Assembly (NCBI GenBank): GCA_041746415.1 | Contig: JBGTHB010000018.1 | Coordinates: 1 to 7,799, forward strand | Reading direction: 5' to 3' | DNA: 7,799 nucleotides | Source: JBGTHB01 sp041746415 | Lineage (GTDB): Bacteria > Pseudomonadota > Gammaproteobacteria > Coxiellales > Coxiellaceae | Shown here: piece by piece, positions 1 to 4,550 of the stretch | Layout: the number at the start of each line of letters is the position of its first letter | How positions within the stretch are numbered: the first letter of the stretch is position 1 | Translations under genes and position numbers: made by a program | Notes under the pieces: generated by a model | Seen by the model: the letters and a program-made list of their open reading frames with translations, nothing else | Told to the model about the DNA's origin: nothing | Database searches by the model: none

Positions 1-24
1 ATTCATATGGCAAAATAATGGGTA

Positions 25-53
25 TTGACCTAATCGCGCGATCTCACTATGCT
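25..53 (+). promoter_or_regulatory. Candidate sigma70 promoter for the coiled-coil gene and zapA
   Basis: TTGACC (25-30, 5 of 6 to the -35 consensus) is separated by 17 bases from TATGCT (48-53, 4 of 6 to the -10 consensus). Transcription would start near base 60, about 13 bases before the SD of the first gene. The spacing and position fit a promoter for the two-gene unit that follows. It is read by eye only. Confidence 0.5.
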
Positions 54-85
54 ACGCAAAAGCCTGATCAATGGAAGGGAATACC

Positions 86-289
86 ATGGACACACTTGAA
101 CTCGATCGTCTTGAATCACACATTGAAAGTTTGCTTACTGAGCTGCAAAAACTCAGAATGGAAAACAATCAGTTACATCAACGGCTGACGCACGATCAAA
201 AAATGCGTGAAGTGCTCAGCGCTAAAAATCATCAAGCGGCTGAAAAAATTAAAAAAGTGGTGCGCCAACTAAAGGAAAGCATTTCATGA
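86..289 (+). CDS. TIGR02449-family ZapB-like small coiled-coil protein
   Basis: A 67-residue, highly charged, almost wholly alpha-helical protein with a heptad-like pattern (LDRLESHIESLLTELQKLR near the N terminus), predicted to form one coiled coil. It matches the short ZapB-like proteins (TIGR02449) found directly upstream of zapA in many gammaproteobacteria. I infer a role next to ZapA at the FtsZ ring, but this is not demonstrated for the family in general. The start at 86 is chosen over the in-frame ATG at 71 because the purine-rich GGAAGGGA (73-80) stands 5 bases before 86 as an SD. The stop overlaps the zapA start by 4 bases (ATGA, 286-289), so the two genes are translationally coupled and in one transcript. 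Confidence 0.8.
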   Translation: MDTLELDRLESHIESLLTELQKLRMENNQLHQRLTHDQKMREVLSAKNHQAAEKIKKVVRQLKESIS

Positions 290-597
290 GTGACGAAACA
301 TTAATTTCAATTAAAGTATTGCATCGTGAATACAACATAAAATGCCCAGCAGCGCAGCAACAAGAATTGCTCGAGGCCGCTACCTATCTTAATGAACAAA
401 TGAAAAAGCTTAATCAAAACACGGCTGTTGTCAACAGCGAACAACTTGCTATTGTAACGGCGCTTAACATTAGCCACGAGTGCTTGAAACTGAAAAAACA
501 AAAAGATCAATACAATGAAACAGTTAGTCAGCGTTTACAAGATTTGCAACAGCGCGTAGAAAATGTGGTTGGTAAAACAGAAGAATCTTTAGTTTAA
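286..597 (+). CDS. zapA: Cell division protein ZapA
   Basis: A 103-residue protein of the usual ZapA length. The N-terminal part (about 1-45, beginning with ISIKVLHREYNIKCP) is the small globular FtsZ-binding head. The rest (about 50-100, rich in Leu, Gln, Glu and Lys) is the long helix that forms the antiparallel coiled-coil tetramer. ZapA cross-links FtsZ protofilaments in the cytoplasm and stabilises the division ring. The ATG overlaps the stop of the preceding ZapB-like gene (ATGA), indicating translational coupling. Identification is strengthened by the downstream 6S RNA and ygfA, which follow zapA in most gammaproteobacteria. Expression is probably from the promoter at 25-53. Confidence 0.93.
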   Translation: MSDETLISIKVLHREYNIKCPAAQQQELLEAATYLNEQMKKLNQNTAVVNSEQLAIVTALNISHECLKLKKQKDQYNETVSQRLQDLQQRVENVVGKTEESLV

Positions 598-603
598 CTG
601 CTG

Positions 604-609
604 TATAAT
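604..609 (+). promoter_or_regulatory. -10 element of the 6S RNA promoter
   Basis: A perfect TATAAT lies 7 bases after the zapA stop codon and about 7 bases before the predicted 5' end of 6S RNA. No good -35 box is visible at the right distance (581-586 reads AAGAAT), so activity may depend on the perfect -10 or on an activator. Confidence 0.6.
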
Positions 610-615
610 GAGGAT

Positions 616-803
616 GTTCCTCTGTGATACACGCCAGTGGGATTCGCAAATTTGAATCTATACTTAAATATAAAAGGGATTAGGCTGTAGTGTGGTTTTT
701 TGTGCATGCCTGGAACACTGTTTTGGGAAGCCTATAAACCATCTCACATATCCCACATGAACCCCAGGGTTCTAACGCCCCCACAGCGGTATCATGGAGG
801 CTT
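616..803 (+). ncRNA. ssrS: 6S RNA (RNA polymerase-sigma70 regulator)
   Basis: 6S RNA mimics an open promoter, binds sigma70 RNA polymerase holoenzyme and lowers transcription in stationary phase. The locus sits between zapA and ygfA, its standard gammaproteobacterial position, and the length of about 188 bases is typical. A 12-bp closing stem pairs 619-630 with 789-800 (ten Watson-Crick pairs and two G-U). GTGGGAT (637-643) can pair with ATCCCAC (750-756). The distal arm has AGGCT/AGCCT (682-686 with 729-733) and AGTGT/ACACT (689-693 with 715-719). The conserved GAACC-CCA-GGGTTC side hairpin lies at about 759-772, and the GGGAAGCCTATAAACC and TTCTAACGCC regions resemble E. coli 6S RNA. The ends are inferred from the -10 box and the closing stem, so they are accurate to a few bases only. 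Confidence 0.88.
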
Positions 804-806
804 TTT

Positions 807-1343
807 ATGCGCGATGAATTAAAAAAAAAGCGCGATTCATTATCAGAACAGGATCGGCAACAACGTAATCAATTAATTTTTGCAAAATCCATTGTTCTGC
901 CTCAAATATTAAATGCCACTCACATTGCTTTATATTTGCCAATTAATAACGAAGTAGACACACGGCCAATAATTAATTTTTGTTGGCAACACAGCAAAAC
1001 TGTTTATCTGCCAGTGTTACAAAAAGATTTTTCGCTGCAATTTTATTCTTATGCCAAACAAGATGCGTTGATCGAAAATCAATGGGGAATTTTAGAGCCT
1101 GATCGCCAAACAGCAACGCTCATCGATCCCAAAAAACTGGATTGCGTGATCGTACCTGTTGTGGGCTTTGATGCTAACAATAACCGCATTGGAATGGGCG
1201 CGGGCGGCTACGATCGCACCTTTGCGTTTCGCCAACACAATCAAGACAAACCTTTTTTAATAGGGCTGGCGTTCGCCATCCAAAAAACCACAGTGCACAG
1301 CGAAACATGGGATGTGCCGCTGGATACAATTATTAGCGCGTGA
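807..1343 (+). CDS. ygfA: 5-formyltetrahydrofolate cyclo-ligase
   Basis: A 178-residue protein of family-typical length. It catalyses the ATP-dependent conversion of 5-formyltetrahydrofolate to 5,10-methenyltetrahydrofolate in cytosolic one-carbon metabolism. Landmarks are the basic N terminus (KKKRD, 6-10), YLPINNEVDTRPII (43-56), WGILEP (93-98) in the substrate region, and the diagnostic nucleotide-binding loop GMGAGGYDR (129-137) preceded by VVPVVGFD. The start is fixed by GGAGG (796-800), 6 bases before the ATG. That SD lies inside the 3' strand of the 6S RNA closing stem, so any ssrS-ygfA read-through transcript would have its ribosome site partly paired. The same gene follows ssrS in E. 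coli. The gene ends 3 bp before the convergent EVE-domain gene, with no terminator between them. Confidence 0.95.
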   Translation: MRDELKKKRDSLSEQDRQQRNQLIFAKSIVLPQILNATHIALYLPINNEVDTRPIINFCWQHSKTVYLPVLQKDFSLQFYSYAKQDALIENQWGILEPDRQTATLIDPKKLDCVIVPVVGFDANNNRIGMGAGGYDRTFAFRQHNQDKPFLIGLAFAIQKTTVHSETWDVPLDTIISA

Positions 1344-1346
1344 AAC

Positions 1347-1796
1347 TCACAGCATAGCTAATACAGCTTGCCACTGTTTATCAGTAACCGGCGTAATTGA
1401 AAGGCGATTACCTTTGCGTAAAATCAACATGTCTTTTAATTTCGGATTATTTTTTAATTGCGTCAATGTAATGGGTTGTGGGAATTTTTGCTTGAACTTC
1501 ACATCGACTAAATACCAGCGCGGATTATCCATGGTGCTTTTGGGATCATAATATTGACTTTCAGGATCTAAGGCGGTTGTATCGGGGTGCGATTCTTTAA
1601 CGATTTCAACCACGCCAACGATGCCAGGCTCAGCGCAGTTAGAATGATAAAAAAATCCCAGCTCGCCTTTTTTCATTGCATCACGCATAAAATTACGCGC
1701 TTGGTAATTACGCACGCCGTCCCACGAAGTCACTTTTTCTTTTTGCAAACGTTCAATGCCAAATGTCTCTGGCTCAGACTTAAATAACCAATTCAC
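1347..1796 (-). CDS. EVE domain-containing protein
   Basis: A 149-residue cytosolic protein that is a single EVE domain, a PUA-like fold related to YTH that is thought to bind modified bases in DNA or RNA. The conserved family blocks are all present: WLFKSEPE (3-10), SWDGVRNYQARN (24-35), GVVEIV (61-66), YYDPKS (82-87), RWYLVDV (93-99) and the C-terminal RKGNRLSITPV (127-137). The start codon is GTG at 1796. An SD (GGAG, complement of 1802-1805) lies 5 bases upstream, inside the last two codons of the membrane gene that precedes it on this strand. Only one base separates that gene's stop from this start, so the pair is an operon with likely coupled translation. The biological substrate is unknown. 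EVE genes next to ygfA are, as I recall, seen in other gammaproteobacteria. Confidence 0.92.
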   Translation of the reverse strand: MNWLFKSEPETFGIERLQKEKVTSWDGVRNYQARNFMRDAMKKGELGFFYHSNCAEPGIVGVVEIVKESHPDTTALDPESQYYDPKSTMDNPRWYLVDVKFKQKFPQPITLTQLKNNPKLKDMLILRKGNRLSITPVTDKQWQAVLAML

Positions 1797-1797
1797 T

Positions 1798-2142
1798 TTA
1801 ACTCCAGCGTCGAATTAACCCAATTACCAGCATGATAATCAACAGCGGTAACAAAATGGGGAATAATACCGGAAAAAAGATTAACGCTGCCACCACCCAT
1901 ACCAAGCCAATCAGCCCCAGCAATAACACGCCAGCTCCACTGAACAGCAAACTCAATAGAATAATAACGCAAAACAATACTACCGAAGCTACTAACACGC
2001 CCCACATTAAACCAGTAACAGCCAATGTGATGCCCAGCACGGTAGCAACAGGGTGAAACAGCAATGCCAATATCAAAATAACCACAATCGCCACTAACAT
2101 CGCGCTGCGGGATTTCTTATTCTGCGGGGCTAAATCTGTCAT
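1798..2142 (-). CDS. Small polytopic inner-membrane protein of unknown function
   Basis: 114 residues. A short hydrophilic N terminus (MTDLAPQNKKSRS) is followed by almost continuous hydrophobic sequence, about 14-110, enough for three or four membrane helices. It ends in the basic tail RRWS. The positive-inside rule puts both basic ends in the cytoplasm, which favours four helices. I do not recognise the family. The start at 2142 is chosen over an in-frame start at 2169 because AAGGAG (complement of 2149-2154) stands 6 bases before it. The last codons supply the SD of the downstream EVE gene. It is divergent from another small membrane protein gene at 2216. Confidence 0.72.
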   Translation of the reverse strand: MTDLAPQNKKSRSAMLVAIVVILILALLFHPVATVLGITLAVTGLMWGVLVASVVLFCVIILLSLLFSGAGVLLLGLIGLVWVVAALIFFPVLFPILLPLLIIMLVIGLIRRWS

Positions 2143-2151
2143 CTCATACTC

Positions 2152-2204
2152 CTTGTTTAACAAGTCCACAAATTACTCTATAATGATATCACTTAACTTG
2201 ACAA
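2152..2204. promoter_or_regulatory. Divergent promoter region with two palindromes
   Basis: This region lies between two divergent small membrane-protein genes. On the plus strand TTAACA (2157-2162) and a perfect TATAAT (2179-2184) are 16 bases apart. On the minus strand TTGTCA (complement of 2199-2204) and TATAGA (complement of 2177-2182) are also 16 apart. The two -10 boxes overlap, so the promoters would compete. CTTGTT-T-AACAAG (2152-2164) and CTTG-A-CAAG (2197-2205) are palindromes near the -35 boxes and could be operator half-sites. This is inference from the sequence; the plus-strand promoter is the stronger call. Confidence 0.5.
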
Positions 2205-2215
2205 GGAGTCGTCTG

Positions 2216-2569
2216 ATGTTAAAAGCATTTGAAACTAAAGGGATGGGCGCAGGTTCATTCTATAAAATTTTATTGGTAGGCAATCTGGTATCAATGTTTA
2301 TTTTCGCGATCGTGTTTGGCCTGATCGCTTGGTTGATGCCACACAGTAATGTTGCCGCACAAGAGCACCAGTTTTCATTTATGGGTGGCTTCTTGGGGTT
2401 TATTATTTTAGTGGTGTTATCGCCAGTTTATGCTGTTATTACCAGCTTTTTCCAATGGTTATTCATTGGCTTTGGCTTGTGGTTATGGACGCGTTTTAAA
2501 ACCGTGACTATTTATTTAAGTGTTGTTGGCGCTGATTGCTGCGCACCAAAAGATCCTATGAGTCACTAA
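2216..2569 (+). CDS. Small membrane protein of unknown function
   Basis: 117 residues with about three hydrophobic segments: 16-41, 54-78 and possibly 79-92. A vicinal Cys pair (108-109) lies in the short hydrophilic C-terminal tail (VGADCCAPKDPMSH). I do not recognise the family. The start at 2216 is chosen over the in-frame ATG at 2153 because AAGGAG (2203-2208) lies 7 bases upstream, and because 2153 would precede the promoter at 2157-2184. The gene is monocistronic by position: its own promoter stands before it and an intrinsic terminator 19 bases after its stop. Confidence 0.72.
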   Translation: MLKAFETKGMGAGSFYKILLVGNLVSMFIFAIVFGLIAWLMPHSNVAAQEHQFSFMGGFLGFIILVVLSPVYAVITSFFQWLFIGFGLWLWTRFKTVTIYLSVVGADCCAPKDPMSH

Positions 2570-2588
2570 ACCTTCATGTTATTACTTT

Positions 2589-2616
2589 AGCCTCGCTGAC
2601 AGCGGGGCTTTTTTTT
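2589..2616 (+). terminator. Intrinsic terminator of the 117-aa membrane protein gene
   Basis: AGCCTCGC (2589-2596) pairs with GCGGGGCT (2602-2609), 8 bp including one G-U, around the loop TGACA. A run of eight T follows from 2609 to 2616. A strong, textbook Rho-independent terminator. Confidence 0.9.
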
Positions 2617-2632
2617 GTTAGTCTGCCTGACT

Positions 2633-3337
2633 ATGAAATCACAAACGAAAGTTGCCATTATTACTGGCGCAAGCCGCGGCATGGGCGCTGCCGCAGCATT
2701 GGAATTACACGCGCGCGGTTATCAACTGGCCTTATTATCACAATCAGGGGCGAGCGAAATCACTGCTAAAACCAAGGCGCTGAGCATTAAAGGTTCTGTC
2801 ACTAATGAAGTGGACTTAATACACTTGGTTAATGAGACCATAGCAACGTATGGCCGTGTGGATGCGCTTGTTAACTCTACTGGTCATCCGCCGCAAGGGG
2901 AACTTTTAGAAATTACAGATGCACAATGGCAACAAGGCATGGAGTTGGTGTTTTTAAATGTGGTGCGCATGGCGCGACTTGTTACACCTTATTTTTTAAA
3001 ACAAGGTAATGGTGCCATTGTAAATGTTTCTACGTTCGCAGCTTTTGAGCCTACCGCGAGTTTTCCCGTTTCAGCTCCAATGCGCGCGGCATTGGCAAGT
3101 TACACCAAACTGTATGCGGATCGTTATGCGAAAAGTAATATTCGCATGAACAATATGCTGCCAGGATTTATCGAAAGTTATGATATTGATGCGGCAACGT
3201 GCAATAGCATTCCCATGCAGCGCAGCGGTACTTTAGTGGAAGTTGCAAAAACCATCGCGTTTTTATTATCGGACGACGCGGGCTACATCACCGGACAAAA
3301 TCTGCGTGTGGATGGTGGTCTAACGCGTTCGGTCTAA
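2633..3337 (+). CDS. Short-chain dehydrogenase/reductase-like protein with altered active site
   Basis: A 234-residue Rossmann protein of the classical SDR length. The cofactor loop TGASRGMG (11-18), the structural NSTG (81-84, in place of NNAG), the Asn of the catalytic tetrad (LNV, N109) and the catalytic-type Ser in NVST (S133) are present, as is the C-terminal YITGQNLRVDGG (218-229). The YxxxK motif that should follow is absent: the aligned stretch SFPVSAPMRAAL (143-154) has Ser147 where Tyr is expected and Arg151 where Lys is expected. Cofactor binding looks intact, but normal SDR hydride chemistry would be impaired, so the reaction and substrate are unknown. The start at 2633 has no SD and lies 16 bases after the terminator of the gene before; an in-frame TTG at 2615 would begin inside the U-tract of that terminator and is unlikely. 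Confidence 0.85.
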   Translation: MKSQTKVAIITGASRGMGAAAALELHARGYQLALLSQSGASEITAKTKALSIKGSVTNEVDLIHLVNETIATYGRVDALVNSTGHPPQGELLEITDAQWQQGMELVFLNVVRMARLVTPYFLKQGNGAIVNVSTFAAFEPTASFPVSAPMRAALASYTKLYADRYAKSNIRMNNMLPGFIESYDIDAATCNSIPMQRSGTLVEVAKTIAFLLSDDAGYITGQNLRVDGGLTRSV

Positions 3338-3521
3338 TTACTCCGACTATAGATATAGATTGAAATTGGCAATAACGGCCAATCTTTCGCGTTGTTGCAC
3401 GTCGCAGATTATGTTTATTAGCATCGGATTCGTTATTCTGTTTATGCTTATGAGTTCAACTTTTTTACAAATAAACATTGCTGTTGTAAAAAATTTACTC
3501 TAGTATGGTAGAACTTTCTCT

Positions 3522-3539
3522 TGTAAGTAAAAACTTACA
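3522..3539. promoter_or_regulatory. Perfect GacA/UvrY-type upstream activating sequence
   Basis: The 18 bases read TGTAAG-TAAAAA-CTTACA, an exact match to the TGTAAG-N6-CTTACA consensus bound by the response regulators GacA, UvrY and VarA upstream of rsm/csr small RNA genes. The arms form a perfect 7-bp inverted repeat (TGTAAGT/ACTTACA) around AAAA. It lies 102 bases before the start codon of the 45-codon gene. In known cases the box sits roughly 50-70 bases upstream of the transcript start, which here would put the start near 3580-3600. Whether this organism has a GacA with that specificity is not shown by the window. Confidence 0.5.
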
Positions 3540-3542
3540 TGC

Positions 3543-3579
3543 CAACGGAATGATCTCTCAACTTTTTCCCGCAACGGAA
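3543..3579 (+). repeat. Two CAACGGAA direct repeats
   Basis: CAACGGAA occurs at 3543-3550 and 3572-3579, 29 bases apart. Each contains the ACGGA core that fits the ANGGA motif recognised by CsrA/RsmA in RNA, and the second can sit in the loop of a tiny stem (GCA/TGC, 3571-3583). A third ANGGA is in the SD of the next gene. They matter for CsrA only if the transcript begins upstream of 3543; otherwise they would be DNA-level promoter repeats. Confidence 0.35.
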
Positions 3580-3640
3580 CTGCCTAGGCAAGATGCCAAC
3601 TGTTTTTCTGTTATGTCAAACAACGAAAAGGAGAGTCATC

Positions 3641-3778
3641 ATGACCAAAGATAAAGCCTACAATTTTCTCTACACCATTGTTTTTGTCACCGGTTTAATC
3701 GCCGTTAATTATATGATTCCGCAAACGTTTGCGGCTAAACATCATTCTATGAGTGTGGTGACGACTTATATTTCTTAG
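3641..3778 (+). CDS. Tiny membrane or secreted peptide of unknown function
   Basis: 45 codons. After a charged N terminus (MTKDKAYN) there is one hydrophobic segment (about 9-26, FLYTIVFVTGLIAVNYMI). The polar tail that follows (PQTFAAKHHSMSVVTTYIS) contains a possible signal-peptidase site around TFA-A or FAA-K. It could therefore be a single-pass membrane peptide or a secreted peptide of about 14 residues. AAGGAG at 3628-3633, 7 bases before the ATG, supports translation from 3641 rather than from the in-frame ATG at 3593, which has no such site. The preceding leader contains the GacA-type box. The TAG stop (3776-3778) straddles the left end of the MITE-like element. No family recognised. 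Confidence 0.6.
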   Translation: MTKDKAYNFLYTIVFVTGLIAVNYMIPQTFAAKHHSMSVVTTYIS

Positions 3779-3938
3779 AGCCTATTCAAGTTCTATAGAT
3801 TTAAACGAAAAAGTGGATGATTGAGATAAAATTTCCACTCGCGGGAGGCGAATAGTTATTCGTATTTAACGAGGGGGCAGGAAGATATTAGCCAATCACC
3901 CTGCTTTTGCAGCCAATCAATAAGTTTTGAACAGACTC
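3778..3938. mobile_element. MITE-like element, 161 bp, with terminal inverted repeats
   Basis: Counting the flanks, the two ends read CTTAGAGCCTATTCAAG (3774-3790) and, on the other strand, CTTAGAGTCTGTTCAAA (complement of 3926-3942), 14 of 17 identical. If the element proper starts at GAG (3778) and ends at CTC (3938), TA dinucleotides flank both sides (3776-3777, 3939-3940) as a candidate target duplication of the palindrome CTTAAG. Inside are AGTGGA/TCCACT (3812-3817 with 3834-3839), a CGAATA/TATTCG hairpin (3849-3862) and two GCCAATCA copies (3891-3898, 3912-3919). It has no coding capacity, so it would be non-autonomous. The ends resemble transposase-encoding IS ends of the GAGnCTnTTCAA type, but I cannot name the parent family. 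Confidence 0.5.
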
Positions 3939-3994
3939 TAAGCTAGACAGTGCTAAGCCGTGCGGTAAGCGTTTTCCCACTATCAAAGCTATGA

Positions 3995-4483
3995 CTAGGT
4001 TGTAATGTCCAGGGTATAAACTGGCATGGGGGCGGCCGCCTGATACGCGCCATTTGCTGCATCGTGTTCAATTGGGATGGGTGGTGTCTTATGTTCTATC
4101 CCATTGTAAACCGCACCTATGGCAATACAACCCACAAAGCCATCTGAGCGTTCATAAATAGCTTTTAGCAAAGCCGAAGTAATGGGATCCGTATCGCCGT
4201 ACAGTTTGATGTAATGGCGGTGCGCCGGATCACTGACCAGTAGCGAATTTAAATCCGGATCATTCAAAAGCGACATATTACTGCAGGGTGAAGGTGAAAA
4301 AGTCGTACCTATATAAATATTAATACGATCAATGGCAGTTTCTTTATTGTGAGGGGTTTTTATTACTAACTTAGCTACAGGTGTGCCGCCTGAGTAGTAA
4401 CCAAAAATAGATGAATTATCGGCTAACGTGGCATTTGAAAGGCACCCCATTAGCACCGCCAGCGTTAAAATCAATTTTTTCAT
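3995..4483 (-). CDS. Secreted or lipid-anchored protein of unknown function
   Basis: 162 residues with a clear N-terminal export signal (MKKLILTLAVLMGCLSNATLA). Two processing routes are possible: signal peptidase I after Ala21 (TLA-D), or lipoprotein processing at Cys14 within LMGC, a slightly off-consensus lipobox. The mature part has Cys67 and Cys119, which could form a disulfide in the periplasm, and a Pro-rich C-terminal stretch (KTPPIPIEH and APMPVY). I recognise no domain. The start is firm: AAGGAG (complement of 4492-4497) lies 8 bases before the ATG. It is divergent from the 564-aa membrane protein gene with only 67 bp between, so the two may be co-regulated. The 56 bases between its stop and the MITE-like element hold no convincing terminator. 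Confidence 0.72.
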   Translation of the reverse strand: MKKLILTLAVLMGCLSNATLADNSSIFGYYSGGTPVAKLVIKTPHNKETAIDRINIYIGTTFSPSPCSNMSLLNDPDLNSLLVSDPAHRHYIKLYGDTDPITSALLKAIYERSDGFVGCIAIGAVYNGIEHKTPPIPIEHDAANGAYQAAAPMPVYTLDITT

Positions 4484-4510
4484 TTTACAGGCTCCTTGCA
4501 GTGTGATACT
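4484..4510 (+). promoter_or_regulatory. Candidate extended -10 promoter of the 564-aa gene
   Basis: GATACT (4505-4510) is preceded directly by TGT (4502-4504), an extended -10 arrangement. TTTACA (4484-4489) could serve as -35, but with a short 15-base spacer. It would start transcription about 34 bases before the ATG at 4551. Weak evidence, based on position and motif only. Confidence 0.3.
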
Positions 4511-4550
4511 AAAGCGGCTGCAACAGCAACCAATTTAGCAGTAAATACTT

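Larger units (their letters stand above)
3338..3640. other. 303-bp intergenic region with regulatory signals
   Basis: No protein gene is supportable here. From left to right it holds: a weak hairpin, ATTGGC (3365-3370) with GCCAAT (3378-3383), followed by CTTTC, possibly the end of the SDR transcript; an AT-rich stretch (about 3460-3510) with promoter-like but unconvincing boxes such as TTTACA (3464-3469) and TAGTAT (3501-3506); a GacA-type box (3522-3539); two CAACGGAA repeats (3543-3550, 3572-3579); the 10-bp palindrome TGCCTAGGCA (3581-3590); a possible extended -10 (TG-T-TATGTC, 3609-3617); and the AAGGAG SD of the small gene (3628-3633). Confidence 0.6.

Noticed and set aside
71..85. Upstream in-frame ATG for the coiled-coil gene
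   Set aside because: It overlaps the GGAAGGGA that serves as SD for the ATG at 86, and has no SD of its own.
2143..2169. Longer N terminus of the 114-aa membrane protein
   Set aside because: The start at 2142 has AAGGAG at ideal spacing, and the extension would translate the SD itself.
2153..2215. Longer N terminus of the 117-aa membrane protein
   Set aside because: It would begin before the promoter boxes at 2157-2184; the start at 2216 has a strong SD.
3365..3390. Intrinsic terminator after the SDR gene
   Set aside because: The stem is only 6 bp, is followed by CTTTC rather than a T run, and is too weak to call.
3593..3640. Longer N terminus of the small peptide
   Set aside because: There is no SD before 3593, while AAGGAG precedes the ATG at 3641; the extension also weakens the signal-like N terminus.
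3891..3919. GCCAATCA repeats as a CRISPR or iteron array
   Set aside because: Only two 8-base copies inside the MITE-like element; no regular spacing, further units or cas/rep genes.
3957..3976. Possible hairpin downstream of the secreted-protein gene (CCG-TG-CGG core)
   Set aside because: The core pairs only 3 bp, the flanks mismatch, and there is no T run on the relevant strand.
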